Positions 44,776 to 54,336 are shown, counted from the first letter of the stretch. The stretch: 64,000 nucleotides of DNA from Chloroflexota bacterium (GCA_022824495.1 JAJDZU010000009.1:177689-241688); one strand, 5' to 3'. The notes: generated from the letters alone by a model not told the origin. Translations and numbers: made by a program.

Positions 44776-45345
44776 ATGATTCGTTCACTGTCTCTACCCG
44801 CGCCATTGCGCGTGCTGATCCTTCTGACAGTCGTAGGTGCCTTGGTCCTCGCAACCTTGGCGCCGGCGCTGGCGGACATGCATCCGGCCGCCGATGACGG
44901 CCAGCGGCTGGAAGACCAGTCCGCCGACGTGCAGGCCACGTACCGCGCGGTGTACGGCGATGACGCCGCGGCCAAGTGGATCGAAGATCACAACGCCGCG
45001 ATCGCCATTACCGGCAACATGTACTACCACCGCATCGTCGCCGTGGCTAAGGCCCGCATCGAGGCCTCGAAGGCCATGAGCATGGACATGGACATGGGCA
45101 TGGGCGACGACATGAGCATGGGCGACGACATGGGCATGGGCGACGACATGAAGATGGGCGACGACATGGACATGGGTATGAGCATGGATCTGCCCTACCG
45201 CATCGCCGCTGACGTGATCGGTCGAGGTACCGAGAAGGCCTTCCTGGCGGGTACCGACGCCGGCGTGGTCTATGGCATCGGGATCCCGGAAGACGAGATC
45301 AACAAGATGAACATGGACGACACGATGATGGACGACATGATGTAG
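44776..45345 (+). CDS. Secreted Met/Asp-rich repeat protein of unknown function
   Basis: The 189-residue protein has a clear signal peptide (basic start, hydrophobic LRVLILLTVVGALVLATLA, cleavage around APALA). A helical domain follows (LEDQSADVQATYRAVYGDDAAAKWIEDHNAA). The centre is a repeat of the form M-x-M-G-D-D (MGMGDD, MSMGDD, MGMGDD, MKMGDD). A second folded segment follows (PYRIAADVIGRGTEKAFLAGTD), and the end is again Met/Asp-rich (MNMDDTMMDDMM). Clustered Met and Asp suggest metal binding, for example copper or calcium, outside the cell; that is inference. I do not recognise the family. A perfect 11-bp hairpin follows the gene. Confidence 0.75.
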   Translation: MIRSLSLPAPLRVLILLTVVGALVLATLAPALADMHPAADDGQRLEDQSADVQATYRAVYGDDAAAKWIEDHNAAIAITGNMYYHRIVAVAKARIEASKAMSMDMDMGMGDDMSMGDDMGMGDDMKMGDDMDMGMSMDLPYRIAADVIGRGTEKAFLAGTDAGVVYGIGIPEDEINKMNMDDTMMDDMM

Positions 45346-45376
45346 CCCTCGCCGGGCACATCAGGTCTGGTACCGG

Positions 45377-45403
45377 CGCCGGCCGCGCTCGTCGCGGCCG
45401 GCG
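45377..45403 (+). terminator. GC-rich terminator-like hairpin
   Basis: CGCCGGCCGCG and CGCGGCCGGCG form a perfect 11-bp stem around CTCGT, about 32 bases after the MGDD-repeat gene. There is no T-run, so termination is plausible but not certain. Confidence 0.55.
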
Positions 45404-45484
45404 TCGGCCGCGTTCTGGTCTGGACGCCGATTCCGGGGTACGATTCAAAAAACGACCCCATGGCACCAGCAAGAGCCTGAGCGC

Positions 45485-46585
45485 ATGATCAAGCGACGCG
45501 GGTCCTACCAGATCAAGGTGCGAGACGTGCCCATCGGCGGAGGCGCACCCGTCGCCGTCCAGTCGATGACCATCACCGACACGCGTGACGTCGACGCCAC
45601 CGTGGCCCAGATCGACCGGCTCGTGGAGCACGGCTGCGACATCGTCCGCCTGGCCGTGCCCGACAAGTACGCCGGCGCCGCCCTCAAGGACATCCGCGCC
45701 CGCACCGACGCCCCGCTCGTCGCCGACATCCACTTCGACTACCGCCTCGCCCTCATGGCCGCCGAGGCCGAGTTCGACTGCCTCCGCATCAACCCGGGCA
45801 ACATTGGCGGACGCGAGAACGTCGAAGCGGTCGTCCGCGCCTGCAAGGAACGCGACATTCCGATCCGCATCGGCGTGAACTCGGGGTCGATCCAGGAAGC
45901 CTGGTCCAAGAAGTTTGACGGTCGCCCGGAAGGCGACGAACTCGTGGACCTCATGGTCGAAGACGCCGTCGAGCACGTGAAGATCCTCGAGGACATGAAC
46001 TTCGATCAAATCAAGATTTCCATGAAGTCCTTCGAGGTCGACGTCACCATCAACGCCTACAAGGCGCTGGCCCAGCTGGTCATGTACCCCTTCCACATCG
46101 GCATCACCGAGTCCGGTCCCCCCAGCACCGGCATCATTCGATCGTCCGTCGGACTCGGATCTCTACTTTGGGACGGCTATGGCGACACCATGCGCGTCTC
46201 CCTCACCACCGATCCCGTCGAGGAAGTCCGCGTCGCCAACGAGATTCTCAAGGTCCTCGGACTCAAGACCGTCGGCCCCACCATGGTCTCCTGCCCGTCC
46301 TGCGGCCGCTGCGAGATCGACCTCTACGGCCTGGCCGACGCCGTCGAAGACGTGATGAAAGGCGTCAAGCAACCCATGAAGGTCGCCGTCATGGGCTGCG
46401 TGGTCAACGGTCCCGGCGAAGCCATGGACGCCGACTTGGGCATCGCCGGTGGCAAGGGCCGCGCGGTGATCTTTCGCCATGGCGAAATCCTCCAGACCGT
46501 CGACGAAGCCGACATGCTGCCGGTGCTGACCGACGAGATCGGCAAACTTGAGGTAGCCATGGCGGAAACGGCCGAGGCCTCCTGA
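45485..46585 (+). CDS. ispG: 4-hydroxy-3-methylbut-2-enyl diphosphate synthase
   Basis: IspG (GcpE) is the [4Fe-4S] enzyme that turns MEcPP into HMBPP, the penultimate step of the MEP pathway. The N-terminal TIM barrel is typical (VPIGGGAPVAVQSMTITDTRD, VADIHFDYRLAL, INPGNIG). The cluster-binding cysteines are visible as SCPSCGRC and in AVMGCVVNGPGEA. Further hallmarks are ITESGPPSTG and SSVGLGSLLWDGYGDTMRVSL. It has 366 residues, as expected for the form without the extra central domain. It lies 3.4 kb from the dxr-rseP cluster, on the same strand. Confidence 0.96.
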   Translation: MIKRRGSYQIKVRDVPIGGGAPVAVQSMTITDTRDVDATVAQIDRLVEHGCDIVRLAVPDKYAGAALKDIRARTDAPLVADIHFDYRLALMAAEAEFDCLRINPGNIGGRENVEAVVRACKERDIPIRIGVNSGSIQEAWSKKFDGRPEGDELVDLMVEDAVEHVKILEDMNFDQIKISMKSFEVDVTINAYKALAQLVMYPFHIGITESGPPSTGIIRSSVGLGSLLWDGYGDTMRVSLTTDPVEEVRVANEILKVLGLKTVGPTMVSCPSCGRCEIDLYGLADAVEDVMKGVKQPMKVAVMGCVVNGPGEAMDADLGIAGGKGRAVIFRHGEILQTVDEADMLPVLTDEIGKLEVAMAETAEAS

Positions 46586-46614
46586 ACCGACGGGTCCATT
46601 GCGGCTGACCGTGC

Positions 46615-47238
46615 GTGGCTGAGCTACACCGCGACGGCAAGCCCACGTTCCACGCCGAGTCGTTGCGCCAATGGCGCGATTGGCTGCATGCCAACCACGA
46701 CTCCTCCAGCGGCGTCTGGCTGGTGGTCTGGAAAAAGCACTCGGGCAAGCCGGCGCTGGATTACTCCGATACCGTCGACGAGGGCCTGGCCTACGGCTGG
46801 ATCGACTCGCGCACCAATCGGCTGGACGACGACCGCGCCATGCGCTGGTTCTGCCCGCGCAATCCCGCCAGCCCCTGGTCCCGCATCAACAGGGCAAAAA
46901 TTGCTCGGCTCACCGAAGCTGGGCGTCTTACCCCCGCCGGGCAGGCCGTGGTCGACGCCGCAAAGGCCAACGGCGCCTGGACGGTCTCCGACGAGATTGA
47001 AGACCTCGTGATTCCCGCCGACCTGGCCGAGGCCCTGCGATCCAATGCGTCGGCCGAATCCTGTTTCGCGCGCTTTTCCGCCTCGGCCAAGAAAAATATC
47101 CTGTGGTGGATCAAGTCGGCCAGAACCGCACCCACGCGCGCCCGGCGCATCAACACCACCGTTGAACTCGCCGCCGAAAACCGCATGGCCAACCATCCGA
47201 GGGGCCGCGACCAGGGACCGCGGGCCGAGCCGAATTGA
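46615..47238 (+). CDS. YdeI/OmpD-associated family protein
   Basis: A 207-residue protein with the YdeI plan: FHAESLRQWRDWLHANHDSSSGVWLVVWKKHSGKPALDYSD at the start, EGLAYGWIDSRTNRLDDDRAMRWFCPRNPASPWSRINRAK in the middle, and SASAKKNILWWIKSARTAPTRARRI near the end. The family is widespread, and some members are described as affecting bacteriocin or stress tolerance; the biochemical role is not established. GTG 46615 begins the conserved part. It is 29 bases after ispG and probably read with it. Confidence 0.82.
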   Translation: MAELHRDGKPTFHAESLRQWRDWLHANHDSSSGVWLVVWKKHSGKPALDYSDTVDEGLAYGWIDSRTNRLDDDRAMRWFCPRNPASPWSRINRAKIARLTEAGRLTPAGQAVVDAAKANGAWTVSDEIEDLVIPADLAEALRSNASAESCFARFSASAKKNILWWIKSARTAPTRARRINTTVELAAENRMANHPRGRDQGPRAEPN

Positions 47239-47305
47239 ACAAGCCACTCTGGACCACCGAGCGCTTGCCCGGTGCCGGACACGTGTGAGGAGTTTCCGAA
47301 TAGCA

Positions 47306-48337
47306 ATGCTCGCCATTCGCAAAGCGCGCCCCGAGCGCGGCGTCGAAGTCGCCCAAGTCGCGCAACCTGAACCCCGGCCCGACGAACTCCTGCTCCGCGT
47401 CCGCCGCGCCGGCATCTGCGGTTCCGACCGCCACCTTTACGCCTGGGACTCCTGGGCCGAGCTCAACTTCCCCACGCCCTTCACCCTCGGACACGAAATC
47501 GTTGGCGAAATCGTGTCAGTGGGCGCCGGCGCGCAAGGCTTTGCTGCAGGCGAAGTCGTCGCCGTCGAAAGCCACATCTACTGCGGCGTCTGCCGCACCT
47601 GCCGCACCGGCAACGCCCACGTCTGCGAAAACCTGCGCATCCTCGGCATCGACGTGGATGGCGGATTCGCCGAGCACGTCGCGGTTCCGGCCCGCGTCGC
47701 CTGGAAAGTGCGGCCCGAAATCCCCATCGAACGCGCCGTCCTGTTCGAGCCGCTTGGTAACGCCGTCCACGCCGCCATGCGCTTCGACCTCTCAGGCCAG
47801 CCCATTGCCGTCTACGGCTGCGGCCCCATGGGGCTGATGTCCATTGCCGTCGCCCATTCCGTGGGCGCCTATCCGATCGTCGCCAGCGACATTTCCCCCT
47901 ATCGACGTGGGTTGGCCGAAACCATGGGCGCCCATGTCGCCCTTGATGCCGCGTCGAAGACGTTCGAGGCGGATCTCCTGAACGCTTTGGGCACTCGTCC
48001 GACCGTCAGCCTCGAAATGTCCGGCCACCCCGACGCCTTCAAGCAGGCCCTGCGCTTGTCGGCCAACGCCGGCCAGGTGGTGTTGCTGGGCATTCCCCCA
48101 ACTCCCGTCTCGATAGACCTGGCCGACGACCTGCTGTTCAAGGGCCTTGAGGTCTACGGCGTAACCGGCCGCCTCATCTGGGACACCTGGTACCGCACCG
48201 AGGCCTTCCTCATCCGGCACGGCGACGCCCTGGACCCTATGCTCACCCACACCTTCCCGCTGGCCGACTTCGAAAACGCCATGGACATGATTCAGACTGG
48301 CCGGTGCGGCAAAGTCCTGCTGGAAATGGATAGGTAG
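47306..48337 (+). CDS. Zinc-dependent L-threonine 3-dehydrogenase-like alcohol dehydrogenase
   Basis: A medium-chain dehydrogenase of 343 residues, exactly the usual length of threonine dehydrogenase. Catalytic zinc ligands are Cys38 in RAGICGSDRHLY and His63-Glu64 in TLGHEIVGEIV. Structural zinc cysteines are 93, 96, 99 and 107 (YCGVCRTCRTGNAHVC). The cofactor site is VYGCGPMGLMSIAVA, where the usual GxGxxG reads G-C-G-P-M-G. HLYAWDSWAE and VTGRLIWDTWYRTEAFL resemble Tdh closely. It probably oxidises threonine or a related secondary alcohol. The start ATG 47306 has GAGGAG about 12 bases upstream. A sugar isomerase-like gene follows in the same direction. Confidence 0.85.
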   Translation: MLAIRKARPERGVEVAQVAQPEPRPDELLLRVRRAGICGSDRHLYAWDSWAELNFPTPFTLGHEIVGEIVSVGAGAQGFAAGEVVAVESHIYCGVCRTCRTGNAHVCENLRILGIDVDGGFAEHVAVPARVAWKVRPEIPIERAVLFEPLGNAVHAAMRFDLSGQPIAVYGCGPMGLMSIAVAHSVGAYPIVASDISPYRRGLAETMGAHVALDAASKTFEADLLNALGTRPTVSLEMSGHPDAFKQALRLSANAGQVVLLGIPPTPVSIDLADDLLFKGLEVYGVTGRLIWDTWYRTEAFLIRHGDALDPMLTHTFPLADFENAMDMIQTGRCGKVLLEMDR

Positions 48338-48400
48338 GCTGCAAGCCGGCGCCGGCCCAATGCCGTCCGTTTCCCAGCCTCACGCAGTCAGGAGTTTGAG

Positions 48401-49210
48401 ATGAAGCTGGCCCTATCCGGACGTGTCGTAGAGGCCCCGCACGAAAAGACCCGGGCGCTGATCGACCTGCCCGACCTCGCTGAGGCCGCCGCCCGCATCG
48501 GCTACGGAGCCCTCGAAGTCCGCAACTCCCAGCTCGAAGTCGGCGCAACCGCCGCCCGCGTCACCGAAGTCCGCCAGGCGCTCGACGAAAACGGCCTCGC
48601 CGCCTGCTGTCTCGTCGCCGACTCCGCCACCGAAGGCCGCTTCAGCCCCCGCTTTGACGAATACCTCGACCTCGCCCTCCGCATCGGCGCCGAGCGCATC
48701 CGCCCCAGCATCGGCTCCATCGAGCAGATCCCGCAGGTCCGCGAGGCCGCCGACAAGGCCGCCGCCTTCGGCGTGGATCTCGTCCAGTTCACCCACCACG
48801 GCACCCCCTTCAACACCGTCGCCGGCTCGCTCGACATGCTGCGCCGCGTCAACCGCGGCAACGTGGGCCTGGTCTTTGAACCCGCCAACCTCTACATCGA
48901 AGGCCAGGACTACGGAATCGACGCGGTCCGCGCCCTCGCCCCCCATATCAAGCACGCCGAAGTCCAGAACATGCACCTGGTCGGACCGGACGAAGGCATC
49001 CCCATCAGCGCCCAGGGCGGCTACGTCCAGTACCAGAACCGGCGTGTGGACGACCCGCGCGGCGTCGACATTCCCAGCGTGGTCGAAAGCCTCAAGGCCA
49101 TCGGCTACGACGGCTGGCTCGTCATGCACAGCCCCAACTTCGACGGACTCGATCCGCTCACTTACGCCGCCCAGGCGCACGATTACCTGCGCGGCCTGAT
49201 CGACGGCTGA
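48401..49210 (+). CDS. Sugar phosphate isomerase/epimerase (AP endonuclease 2-type barrel)
   Basis: A 269-residue TIM-barrel protein. Visible features are YGALEVRNSQL at the second strand, GAERIRPSIGSIEQIPQVREAADKAAAFGVDLVQFTHHG, NVGLVFEPANLYIEGQDYG with a metal-type Glu, IKHAEVQNMHLVG, and GYDGWLVMHSPNFDG near the end. Similar proteins isomerise or dehydrate sugars and inositols. It follows the dehydrogenase gene by 63 bases, so a shared sugar-acid or polyol route is possible. It has only distant likeness to the isomerase at 31.2 kb. Substrate unknown. Confidence 0.82.
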   Translation: MKLALSGRVVEAPHEKTRALIDLPDLAEAAARIGYGALEVRNSQLEVGATAARVTEVRQALDENGLAACCLVADSATEGRFSPRFDEYLDLALRIGAERIRPSIGSIEQIPQVREAADKAAAFGVDLVQFTHHGTPFNTVAGSLDMLRRVNRGNVGLVFEPANLYIEGQDYGIDAVRALAPHIKHAEVQNMHLVGPDEGIPISAQGGYVQYQNRRVDDPRGVDIPSVVESLKAIGYDGWLVMHSPNFDGLDPLTYAAQAHDYLRGLIDG

Positions 49211-49283
49211 CGTCTGTCTGGGCGGACAAGGGCGACATCGCGCTTGGTGCTAGGCTGACTCGAAGTTCGGTTTTTGTCCGGCA

Positions 49284-51827
49284 GTGCGTGAGGGGAGGCG
49301 GCCGACGCCAGCCGAGCCGAAACTGACCCCCCTGCGGCGTCAGTTTCTTGACATAAAAAAACAGCAGCCCGACGCGATCCTGCTCTTTCGCCTCGGCGAC
49401 TTCTACGAGATGTTCGACGAGGACGCCGAACGCGCCGCCGCCGTCCTCCAAATCGTCCTCACCTCCCGCGAGTTCGGGAAAGGCAACCGTGTGTCCATGT
49501 GCGGCGTTCCCTACCACGCCGCCCCCACCTACATCGGTCGCCTGATTGAGGCTGGCCTGCGCGTCGCCGTCTGCGACCAGGTCGGCGAGGTGGGTCGCGG
49601 CCTCGTCGAACGCAAGGTCACCCGCGTCATCACCCCCGGCACCGTGGTCGACGAGGACTGGCTCCAACCTGAAGCCAACAACTACTTGGCCGTAGCTGTC
49701 GCTAATGGCGACGCCCGCGGCCTGGCCTACGCCGACATCACCACCGGCGACCTGGCCGCCTGCGAGGCCACCCGCGAAGCGCTCGCCCGCGAATTGGCCC
49801 GCATCGGCGCCCGTGAAACCCTCACCCTGGGCCTGCCGGACGGCGAGATCCCCGCCGGCGTCCCCCAGGACGACCAGGCCTGGCTCAGCGATCCCGTCGC
49901 CGCTCGCGAAATGGCCACGCGGCATTTCCAGGTCCGCGATCTTGAAGGCCTCGGCCTCCAGGGCCGCCCGCTCGCCACCCACGCTGTCGGTGTCCTCTTG
50001 CGCTACGTCGAAGACACCGACCCCTCCGCCCTCCACGTCCTCACCGGCGTCCACGTCTACGGCACCGCCGACTACATGGAACTCGACGCCTTCACCCGCC
50101 GCAACCTTGAACTGGAAACGGCCGGCCGCGACGCCCGCCGCGAAGGCAGCCTGCTCGCGGTCCTCGACCGTACCCACACCCCCATGGGCGCCCGCCGCCT
50201 GCGCGAACAACTCAACCGCCCTCTAGTCGACCGCACCCGTCTCGAAGCCCGCTTTGATCGCGTCCAATCGCTGCTGGACGAGCCCGCCCTGCGCGGCCGT
50301 GTCCAGGCCGCACTTGACCGTGTCGGCGACCTCGAACGCCTCGCCAACCGCGTGGTCCGGCGCGCCGTCTCCGCCTCGGACGTACGCCACCTCGCCTCGG
50401 CCCTCGATGCCGTCACCGACCTGCGCGTATTGCTCGAAAACCAGCAGCCGGCCCTCTCCGATCTTCGCGACGCTCTGGATCCCTGCACCGAGGCCCGCGC
50501 CCTCATCGCCCGCGCCGTCACCGAGCGCGGCGACCGCATCATCCGCCCCGGCTACAGCGCCGAACTCGACCGCGTCCTCGACTCCGCGGCCGAAGCCAAG
50601 GGCTGGATCGCCGGCCTCGAACGACGCGAACGCGAAACCACCGGCCTCCGCGGCCTCAAGGTCGGCTACAACCGAGTCTTCGGCTACTACCTCGAAGTCG
50701 GCCGCGCCTACAGCGAGCAGGTCCCCGACATCTACCAGCGCCGCCAGACCCTCGCCAACGCCGAACGCTACGTCACGCCCGAACTCAAGGAGTACGAGTC
50801 CCGCGTCCTCGGCGCCGAGGAACGCATCGCCGAACTCGAACGCACCCTGTTCGACGAAATCGTCGACCGCCTCGGCGCCGACGGCCCCTCACTCCACCGC
50901 ACCGCCCTGGCCCTCGCCGCGCTGGATGTGGCCGCCAGCCTCGCCGAGGTCGCCGAACGCCAGGGCTACGTCCGCCCCGAGCTAAACGACGGCGATGCCC
51001 TGGAAGTCGAATCCGGCCGCCACCCCGTCGTCGAACTCGCCCGGCACGAACGCTTCGTCCCCAACGACTCGCTCCTCGATCCGGCCGAGCGCCAGATCGC
51101 CGTCCTCACCGGTCCCAACATGGCCGGCAAGTCCACCTACCTGCGCCAGGTCGCCCTGATCGTTCTCATGGCGCAGGTCGGCAGCTTCGTCCCCGCCGCC
51201 CGCGCCTCCATCGGCATCGTCGACCGCATCTTCACTCGCGTCGGCGCCCACGATGATCTCGCCGCCGGCGCCAGCACGTTCATGGTCGAGATGCTGGAAC
51301 TCGCCGCCATCCTCGCCCAGGCCACCCCCCGCAGCCTGATCGTCCTGGACGAAATCGGCCGCGGCACCAGCACCTACGACGGCATCTCCGTCGCCCGCGC
51401 CGTCATCGAGCACCTCCACAACCACCCGCGCCTGCGCGCCCGCACCATCTTCGCCACCCACTACCACGAGCTCACCGCCGTGGCCGACCTGCTCCCCCGC
51501 GTTCACAACCTCAACGCCTCGGCTATCGAGCAGGACGGCCAGGTCGTCTTTCTCCGCCGCATCACGCCCGGCGGCGCCGATCGCAGTTTCGGGGTCCACG
51601 TCGCCGAAATGGCCGGCCTCCCCTCCACCATCATCCGCCGCGCCGCCGCCATCCTCAGCGACCTCGAGACCCAGTCCAACGGCCGCCCGTCGCCCACCCA
51701 GCTCAGCCTCCTGCCCCCACCCGAACATCCCGTCCTCGACGACCTCCGCGCCCTCGATTTGGAGCAACTCGCGCCCCTGGATGCCCTCACCGCGCTCTAC
51801 GAGCTGCAGCGCACCCTGCGCTCGTGA
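49284..51827 (+). CDS. mutS: DNA mismatch repair protein MutS
   Basis: MutS recognises mismatches and starts repair. The mismatch-reading motif is LFRLGDFYEMFDEDA (FYEMF at 40-44). GVPYHAAPTYIGRLIEAG and VTRVITPGTVVDE are typical of domain I. The ATPase domain has Walker A LTGPNMAGKSTYLRQVA near residue 610, then GSFVPAARASIGIVDRIFTRVGA and LIVLDEIGRGTSTYDG. Length is 847 residues. The start GTG 49284 lies close to the conserved LTPLRRQFLDIKKQQPDA. Its stop overlaps the mutL start (GTGA). Confidence 0.96.
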   Translation: MREGRRPTPAEPKLTPLRRQFLDIKKQQPDAILLFRLGDFYEMFDEDAERAAAVLQIVLTSREFGKGNRVSMCGVPYHAAPTYIGRLIEAGLRVAVCDQVGEVGRGLVERKVTRVITPGTVVDEDWLQPEANNYLAVAVANGDARGLAYADITTGDLAACEATREALARELARIGARETLTLGLPDGEIPAGVPQDDQAWLSDPVAAREMATRHFQVRDLEGLGLQGRPLATHAVGVLLRYVEDTDPSALHVLTGVHVYGTADYMELDAFTRRNLELETAGRDARREGSLLAVLDRTHTPMGARRLREQLNRPLVDRTRLEARFDRVQSLLDEPALRGRVQAALDRVGDLERLANRVVRRAVSASDVRHLASALDAVTDLRVLLENQQPALSDLRDALDPCTEARALIARAVTERGDRIIRPGYSAELDRVLDSAAEAKGWIAGLERRERETTGLRGLKVGYNRVFGYYLEVGRAYSEQVPDIYQRRQTLANAERYVTPELKEYESRVLGAEERIAELERTLFDEIVDRLGADGPSLHRTALALAALDVAASLAEVAERQGYVRPELNDGDALEVESGRHPVVELARHERFVPNDSLLDPAERQIAVLTGPNMAGKSTYLRQVALIVLMAQVGSFVPAARASIGIVDRIFTRVGAHDDLAAGASTFMVEMLELAAILAQATPRSLIVLDEIGRGTSTYDGISVARAVIEHLHNHPRLRARTIFATHYHELTAVADLLPRVHNLNASAIEQDGQVVFLRRITPGGADRSFGVHVAEMAGLPSTIIRRAAAILSDLETQSNGRPSPTQLSLLPPPEHPVLDDLRALDLEQLAPLDALTALYELQRTLRS

Positions 51828-53545
51828 GCATCCGGCGCCTCCCGCCGGAAATCAGCGGCAAGATCGCCGCCGGCGAGGTCATCGAACGCCCCGCCTCCGT
51901 CGTCCGCGAACTCCTCGATAACGCCCTGGACGCCGGCGCTCGTCGCATCGACGTCGCCGTCGAACAGGGCGGCAAGGCGCTCATCGAGATCACCGACGAC
52001 GGCTGCGGCATCCCGCCCGGCCAGGTCGCCCTCGCCGTCGAACGCCACAGCACCAGCAAGCTCAGTTCCGTCGACGACCTCGCCCGCATCCAGACCCTGG
52101 GCTTCCGCGGCGAAGCCCTCGCCAGCATCGCCGCCGTGGCGGAATTAACCCTGAGATCCGTCACCGCCGAGGGCCAGCCCGGCCGCGAGGTCCTCGCCCG
52201 CGACGAGCGTGTCATCGAGGAACGCCCCGTCGGCGGCGCTCGCGGCACCCACGTCGCCGTCCGCGGCCTCTTTCGAACCATCCCGGCTCGCCTCGAGTTC
52301 CTCAAGGCCGAACGCACCGAGCTTGGTCACATCGTCGCCGCTGTCACCCGCGCCGCCCTCGGCCATCCCCACGTCGCGTTCACGCTTCACGACGGCCACC
52401 GCGAGCGCGTCCGCACTCCCGGCGACGGCGACCTCCGCAACGCCCTCCTCGCCATCTATGGCGCAACGCTCGTCGACGAGCTCATCGAACTCCCGCCCGG
52501 CCAGACTCTCGGCATCGACGGCTTCATCTCCCAGCCCCACCTCCAGCGCTCGTCGCGAGCCGACATTGCCCTCTTCGTCAACGGCCGCTGGGTCAGCGAC
52601 CGCCTCCTCTCCGCCGCCGTCAGCGAGGCCTACCGCAGCGTCATGCCCACCGGCCGCTTCCCCGTGATGGTGCTGAACCTGACCATTCCGCCCGAGGAAG
52701 TCGACGTCAATGTCCACCCCTCCAAGGCCGAGGTCCGCTTCCGCCGCTCCGGCGAAGTCTTCCGCCGCCTCTCCGCCACCGTCCGCCGCGCCTTGGCGGC
52801 CTCCACCGAAATCGCCCCCGCCCGCCTCGACCGCCCCGTCGTCGACCAGTTCTACTTCCCTGCCGACGGCGCCCGCTGGGACACAGGCCCTCCGCCCCAG
52901 AGTCGTCACCTTGGCGCAGGCGGCGGACCGCCGGCCGACATCCCAACCGACGACCATCCGGAACCCGCCCCTGGCCTCCGCTCCCCCGTCATGCGTCCTC
53001 TCGGCCAGGTCGACAACACCTACGTCGTCGCCGCCGGGCCCCGCGGCCTTTATCTCATCGACCAGCACGCCGCCCACGAACGCATCCTCTTCGAGCGCCT
53101 CGGCCACGCCGGCGATGCTCCCACCCAGCAACTCCTCGATCCCACGAGCGTCGAACTCAGCGCCGAGGAAAGCGACTGGGTCGCCTCCCACGCCGACGAT
53201 CTCCAGCGCCTCGGCTTCGACGTCACCCCCTTCGGCCCCGCCGCCTGGCTGCTCCGCGCCGTGCCCTCGGCCCTCGGCAGCATTGATGCCGCCACCTACC
53301 TCCGCGAAGTCGTCGCCGAAGCCCAGACCCCCGACTTCCAGCGCCTCGCCGCCGCCGACCGCCTCCGCTGGTCCCTCGCCTGCCGCGCCGCCGTCAAGGC
53401 CGGAGGTCCCCTGACCTTCGACGAGATGAATGCCCTCATCCGTGACCTCGAAGCCTGCGATCTCGGCATCACCTGCCCCCACGGCCGCCCCACCGTCATC
53501 CTCCTCAGCCGCCAACTCCTCGACCGCGAATTCGGCCGCACCTAG
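51824..53545 (+). CDS. mutL: DNA mismatch repair protein MutL
   Basis: The GHKL ATPase motifs are all visible: IAAGEVIERPASVVRELLDNALDAGA, EITDDGCGIP, and TLGFRGEALASIAAVAEL. FVNGRWVSDRLL and VDVNVHPSKAEVRF follow. The C-terminal endonuclease motif DQHA-x2-E-x4-E reads DQHAAHERILFE (about 413-424), so this MutL can nick DNA, as in bacteria without MutH. Length is 573 residues. The last 55 bases recur, diverged, at 57579-57633. The stop TAG forms a CTAG shared with the stop of the first island gene on the other strand. Confidence 0.96.
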   Translation: MSIRRLPPEISGKIAAGEVIERPASVVRELLDNALDAGARRIDVAVEQGGKALIEITDDGCGIPPGQVALAVERHSTSKLSSVDDLARIQTLGFRGEALASIAAVAELTLRSVTAEGQPGREVLARDERVIEERPVGGARGTHVAVRGLFRTIPARLEFLKAERTELGHIVAAVTRAALGHPHVAFTLHDGHRERVRTPGDGDLRNALLAIYGATLVDELIELPPGQTLGIDGFISQPHLQRSSRADIALFVNGRWVSDRLLSAAVSEAYRSVMPTGRFPVMVLNLTIPPEEVDVNVHPSKAEVRFRRSGEVFRRLSATVRRALAASTEIAPARLDRPVVDQFYFPADGARWDTGPPPQSRHLGAGGGPPADIPTDDHPEPAPGLRSPVMRPLGQVDNTYVVAAGPRGLYLIDQHAAHERILFERLGHAGDAPTQQLLDPTSVELSAEESDWVASHADDLQRLGFDVTPFGPAAWLLRAVPSALGSIDAATYLREVVAEAQTPDFQRLAAADRLRWSLACRAAVKAGGPLTFDEMNALIRDLEACDLGITCPHGRPTVILLSRQLLDREFGRT

Positions 53546-54336
53546 TTCGACGTAGCGGACACAGTCCTTCGAATGTCAGCGCGGCCCATGGCCGCTCCCT
53601 TGGCAGTCAACCTGTAACCGTCAGCATCCGCTAAGACCTCCGCACTCCGTCGCATGCGAGAGAGGGCCCGGTTGAGCGTGTTTCGCGTCTTCGACGGTAT
53701 TGCTTCGTCGAGGACGCCAAGGCCGACTGGCCTATCACTCGCCATTAGCGCCTGCCGAATCTGCACAGCCGCCGACTCGTTGGTTGCAAGCACAACCAGG
53801 CGGCCACCATTGACTTCCACAAGGGGATAGACGCCGTGCGTCGCCCATTGCAATTCTCTGTAGAGGTCATCCCAATCGTCGGCGGGAGCGTTAGCTCTGG
53901 CCAGTTCCCAGACGCACCACGTAGCGCACGCTGCGGCGACGTTTGCGTCGCCTTGGATCGGATCAAAGGAGTCGTGGCTTCCCCGCCGACTCCTTAGGCG
54001 ATAAGCGGTTCGACAGAAGTCCACTAGGTGGATTCCAACTCCTGTTGCCCACAGCTCACCGCGAGACCGCGCCTCGTCACAGCTCCTTAACTCTCGGCCG
54101 ACGTTTACCGAGTGAGTACTGGTTCCACATCGGAGCACATGAAGCTCCTTTGCGACGACTTCCACGAGCTTGCCAACCTTCGTGAGGACCTTTTCGTAGT
54201 CGCTCATCAACACCGCCCGTCCGATGGCTTCGTGATGGGACAGTAGGCGTTGAATTGACCGCTGTGACAGCCACGAACCTTCAATCGCGGCGCGCACCAG
54301 CGGGTAGTGCAGTTCCGTGTCCACACTGGCGGCCAC
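53542..54336 (-). CDS. Unknown protein with HEPN/Abi-like motif and C-terminal winged helix
   Basis: A 264-residue protein, third and last in an operon with two small winged-helix proteins. The centre (about 50-150) looks helical, with YEKVLTKVGKLVEVVAKELHVLR, then CRTAYRLRSRRGSHDSF and DANVAAACATWCVWELAR. R115-x5-H121 matches the R-x4-6-H motif of HEPN ribonucleases, and the flanking pattern recalls the C-terminal region of abortive-infection proteins. Residues about 200-255 (VGLGVLDEAIPSK, LSRMRRSAEVLADADGYRLT) fit a winged helix. Start GTG 54336 is tentative. Its stop overlaps that of mutL. Function unknown; a defence or toxin role is inference. Confidence 0.6.
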   Translation of the reverse strand: MAASVDTELHYPLVRAAIEGSWLSQRSIQRLLSHHEAIGRAVLMSDYEKVLTKVGKLVEVVAKELHVLRCGTSTHSVNVGRELRSCDEARSRGELWATGVGIHLVDFCRTAYRLRSRRGSHDSFDPIQGDANVAAACATWCVWELARANAPADDWDDLYRELQWATHGVYPLVEVNGGRLVVLATNESAAVQIRQALMASDRPVGLGVLDEAIPSKTRNTLNRALSRMRRSAEVLADADGYRLTAKGAAMGRADIRRTVSATSN

